A stretch of 6,796 nt of DNA. Origin: an uncultured Peptococcaceae bacterium. Its GTDB lineage: Bacteria; Bacillota; Peptococcia; Peptococcales; Peptococcaceae. Below the pieces are notes generated by a model, which searched no databases, was not told the DNA's origin, and saw only the letters and a program-made list of their open reading frames with translations. The stretch covers positions 1 through 6,796 of the forward strand of contig USPE01000105.1 of NCBI GenBank assembly GCA_900556545.1, given 5' to 3'. Positions 4,844 through 6,796 of this stretch are shown piece after piece (position 1 is the first letter of the stretch; each line of letters opens with the position of its first letter). The position numbers and the translations under genes are program-made.

Positions 4844-6646
4844 ATGTCTTTAGATGGAATTGCCATTCACGCTCTGGCTGATGAACTGCAGCAGCGTCTG
4901 GTCGGCGGCCGCATTGATAAAATACAGCAGCCCGATCCCAGCACCATCCTGCTGTCCATTCGTCAACCGGGCCATAACGATAAACTATTGCTTTCCTGCA
5001 ATGCACAGACAGCACGCATCGGTATCACCACCGCAGCCAAAACCAATCCGGCCCAGCCGCCGCTGTTTTGCATGGTGCTGCGCAAGCACCTGGAGGGCAG
5101 CAAGATTATTGAGATCCGTCAAACCGAATGGGAACGCATCATTCACATTGTCTGCGAAGGCTACGACGAGTTGGGCGAAAAAGCAACCCGCATTTTAATC
5201 GGTGAATTTATGGGAAAACACAGCAACTTGATTCTCATCAACCCACAGACCAACACCATTTTGGACAGCGCCCGCCGCCTGGGGATTGAAATGAGCCAAT
5301 ACCGTCAGGTGTTGCCGGGGCTCGCATATATTACACCGCCGCCTCAGGAAAAACACTCCTTGTTTGAGTTGACCCAAGAGCAGCTAATCAGTTTCTTTTT
5401 GGAAGCGCCGGCCAGCCAGAGTCTCAAAAAAATTCTGCTGAACACCATCGCCGGTATTGGCCCGCAAACAGCAACTGAATTGATTTACCGCAGCGGACTC
5501 AATCCCGATGATCGGGTGGATTTTCTGGGCCAATATGACTATGACCGCATCTGGCGGCAGCTACTATGGCTGCGCCATCTGCTGGAACAAAAAGCATATC
5601 AGCCTACACTGGTAGAAGACGGCAAAAAAGCAGTGGCTTTTGCACCTTTTCCGCTACAGCAATTAGAACAGCTGGAGCAAACCCGGCTGGATTCCATGAG
5701 TCAGCTGGTAGAGCTGTTTATCGGCCGTAAGGAACAATCCAATCTGCTGGCCCAGCGCAGCGGTGATTTAGAGCGAATTATCAACCGGGAAATGGAACGT
5801 TGTGAAAAGAAACTGGCTCTGCAGCTGGATAAAGTGCAGGAAGGCGAAGATGCAGAGCATTTCAAAATCTGGGGAGAGCTGCTGACTGCCAATCTGTATC
5901 AAATCAAACAAGGTACAGAAGCGCAGGTAGTCAATTACTATGATCCTGACCAACAACTGATTACCATTCCCATGCAGGCCAACCTGACACCTAACGAAAA
6001 TGCACAAAAATATTTCAAAAAATATGCCAAGGCCAAAGCCGGCGCACAGCAATCTATTATTCAGGCGGAACACACCCAGGATGAGCTCAATTATCTGGAC
6101 AGCATCAAAAACAGCCTGCACAATGCACAGACACCGGACGATCTGCAGGATGTGCGGTTAGAACTGGAAGGCTCCGGTTATGTAAAAGCACGGCTCACCA
6201 AACAGAACAAAAAGAATAAAAAAGAACCGGTTTTCAAACCATTGGTGCTGCATTATGGTGATATTGAAATTCTGGTGGGCAAAAACAACGTACAAAACGA
6301 TTATGTTACCACCAGACTGGCCCGCAACAACGATGTGTGGTTTCATGCCAAAGATATCCCCGGCTCCCATGTCATCATCCGCAACCATCAGGAACAGCGG
6401 GAACTGACTACCGATGTGCTGGACTTTGCTGCTCACTTGGCTGCTTATTTCAGCAAAAGCCGTTACTCCGCATTGGTGCCTGTAGACTATACCTTAAAAC
6501 GGCATGTTCACAAACCCAATGGCGCTAAACCGGGCCGCGTGATTTATGAAAATCAGAAAACCATCTACATCACACCAGATGAAGAAGCCATCCAGCAGAT
6601 TTTACAACAAGGCGGCAAATCACCGGATCAACAGCTGTCTGAATAA
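4844..6646 (+). CDS. rqcH: RqcH (NFACT family, Rqc2 homologue), ribosome-associated quality control; often annotated as fibronectin-binding protein FbpA
   Basis: A 600-residue NFACT protein. In bacteria RqcH binds obstructed 50S subunits carrying peptidyl-tRNA and recruits tRNA-Ala to add C-terminal alanine tails that mark the stuck chain for degradation. Related proteins have also been called fibronectin-binding. Order of parts: NFACT-N (about 1-170, starting MSLDGIAIHA with VGGRIDKIQQP at 20-30), helix-hairpin-helix (198-220, TIAGIGPQTATELIYRSG), coiled coils (about 270-335 and 385-430), and NFACT-R (about 465-575) with GDIEILVGKNNVQNDYVT, NDVWFHAKDIPGSHVIIR (496-513) and KPNGAKPGRVIYENQKTIY. 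The Lys-rich linker KQNKKNKKEP (453-462) precedes NFACT-R. At the conserved Asp-Arg pair of NFACT-N this protein appears to have Glu97-Arg98. The start is supported by AGGGGG (4830-4835) 8 nt upstream. The gene is divergent from relQ and probably monocistronic. Confidence 0.95.
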   Translation: MSLDGIAIHALADELQQRLVGGRIDKIQQPDPSTILLSIRQPGHNDKLLLSCNAQTARIGITTAAKTNPAQPPLFCMVLRKHLEGSKIIEIRQTEWERIIHIVCEGYDELGEKATRILIGEFMGKHSNLILINPQTNTILDSARRLGIEMSQYRQVLPGLAYITPPPQEKHSLFELTQEQLISFFLEAPASQSLKKILLNTIAGIGPQTATELIYRSGLNPDDRVDFLGQYDYDRIWRQLLWLRHLLEQKAYQPTLVEDGKKAVAFAPFPLQQLEQLEQTRLDSMSQLVELFIGRKEQSNLLAQRSGDLERIINREMERCEKKLALQLDKVQEGEDAEHFKIWGELLTANLYQIKQGTEAQVVNYYDPDQQLITIPMQANLTPNENAQKYFKKYAKAKAGAQQSIIQAEHTQDELNYLDSIKNSLHNAQTPDDLQDVRLELEGSGYVKARLTKQNKKNKKEPVFKPLVLHYGDIEILVGKNNVQNDYVTTRLARNNDVWFHAKDIPGSHVIIRNHQEQRELTTDVLDFAAHLAAYFSKSRYSALVPVDYTLKRHVHKPNGAKPGRVIYENQKTIYITPDEEAIQQILQQGGKSPDQQLSE

Positions 6647-6673
6647 ACAGTTGCATTCATATAACAAAACTTC

Positions 6674-6709
6674 CAAGGGCAATTGGCAAACTCCTGCCAG
6701 TTGCCCTTG
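6674..6709 (+). terminator. Strong hairpin after rqcH, probable terminator with poor U-tract
   Basis: The 15-nt arms 6674-6688 (CAAGGGCAATTGGCA) and 6695-6709 (TGCCAGTTGCCCTTG) pair at all positions with one U-G wobble, around a 6-nt loop AACTCC. It begins 27 nt after the rqcH stop codon. The following sequence (TTGTAATTAATT) is only moderately T-rich, so termination may be inefficient or may depend on other factors. The position and stem strength still make a terminator the best explanation. Confidence 0.7.
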
Positions 6710-6796
6710 TTGTAATTAATTCTGAAAAACCTAATATAAAAAATACGATTGCGAAACCGCTCAAAGTTTCTAACACCAAAACAAATACGCTTTAAT
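6710..6796. other. Unassigned AT-rich tail of the window
   Basis: I see no supported gene in these 87 bp. A short inverted repeat GAAAC (6753-6757) / GTTTC (6766-6770), followed on the minus strand by a GC-poor sequence with a T6 run, could be the end of a minus-strand transcript coming from the right. The minus strand has an open frame here, but it runs straight through the rqcH hairpin and into rqcH with no family resemblance. It is not called as a gene. Confidence 0.3.

Noticed and set aside
18..6148. CTGCAG occurs 13 times (about 1.7 expected at random), first at 18 and last at 6143.
   Set aside because: All 13 lie in coding sequence and 10 are in-frame CTG-CAG Leu-Gln codon pairs, so preferred Leu and Gln codons explain most of the excess without a special motif.
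6753..6770. GAAAC/GTTTC inverted repeat that could suggest a CRISPR repeat end.
   Set aside because: There is only one copy with 5-bp arms, and no second repeat, spacer or cas gene in the window.
6620..6796. An open minus-strand frame entering from the right edge.
   Set aside because: It passes through the rqcH hairpin and into rqcH, is low in recognisable sequence and has no supported start in the window. Chance in AT-rich DNA is sufficient.

Overview
The window looks like a piece of chromosome from a low-to-mid GC member of the Firmicutes (Bacillota). The evidence is the set of genes: an RqcH-type NFACT protein, a YqzL-like small protein directly before recO, a stand-alone RelQ-type alarmone synthetase, and strong AAGGAG-type ribosome binding sites. 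A Clostridia- or Negativicutes-like host is my guess, and the sequence alone does not settle it. I see no phage, transposon, CRISPR, tRNA or rRNA. All the genes have recognisable or partly recognisable families, so I do not claim a new system.

Layout. Positions 1-484 (minus) hold a YfcE-type metallophosphoesterase whose C-terminus runs off the left edge. Upstream of it on the same strand, 544-1311 is a MerR-family regulator. It is divergent from a MATE-family efflux pump (1462-2781, plus). The 150-bp gap between them carries the clearest regulatory signal in the window: a -35/-10 pair with a 19-bp spacer and an imperfect palindrome inside the spacer, the classic architecture of a MerR-activated promoter. 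The pump is therefore probably controlled by its divergent neighbour. A bidirectional intrinsic terminator (2828-2864) separates the pump from the convergent recO operon.

The minus-strand block 2899-3742 contains recO and a 51-residue YqzL-like protein. The recO GTG start lies inside yqzL, a 53-nt out-of-frame overlap that suggests translational coupling. About 180 bp further upstream, also on the minus strand, is a small (p)ppGpp synthetase (3924-4688) with an N-terminal extension.

Divergent from the synthetase is rqcH (4844-6646, plus), whose product recognises stalled 50S subunits and adds C-terminal alanine tails to stuck nascent chains. The predicted relQ and rqcH promoters appear to face each other in the 155-bp gap. 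After rqcH there is a 15-bp hairpin (6674-6709) and then 87 bp in which I see no gene.

Functionally the region combines export under MerR control, recombinational repair, the stringent response and ribosome rescue. Apart from merR-MATE and yqzL-recO, I see no sign that these genes form one system.
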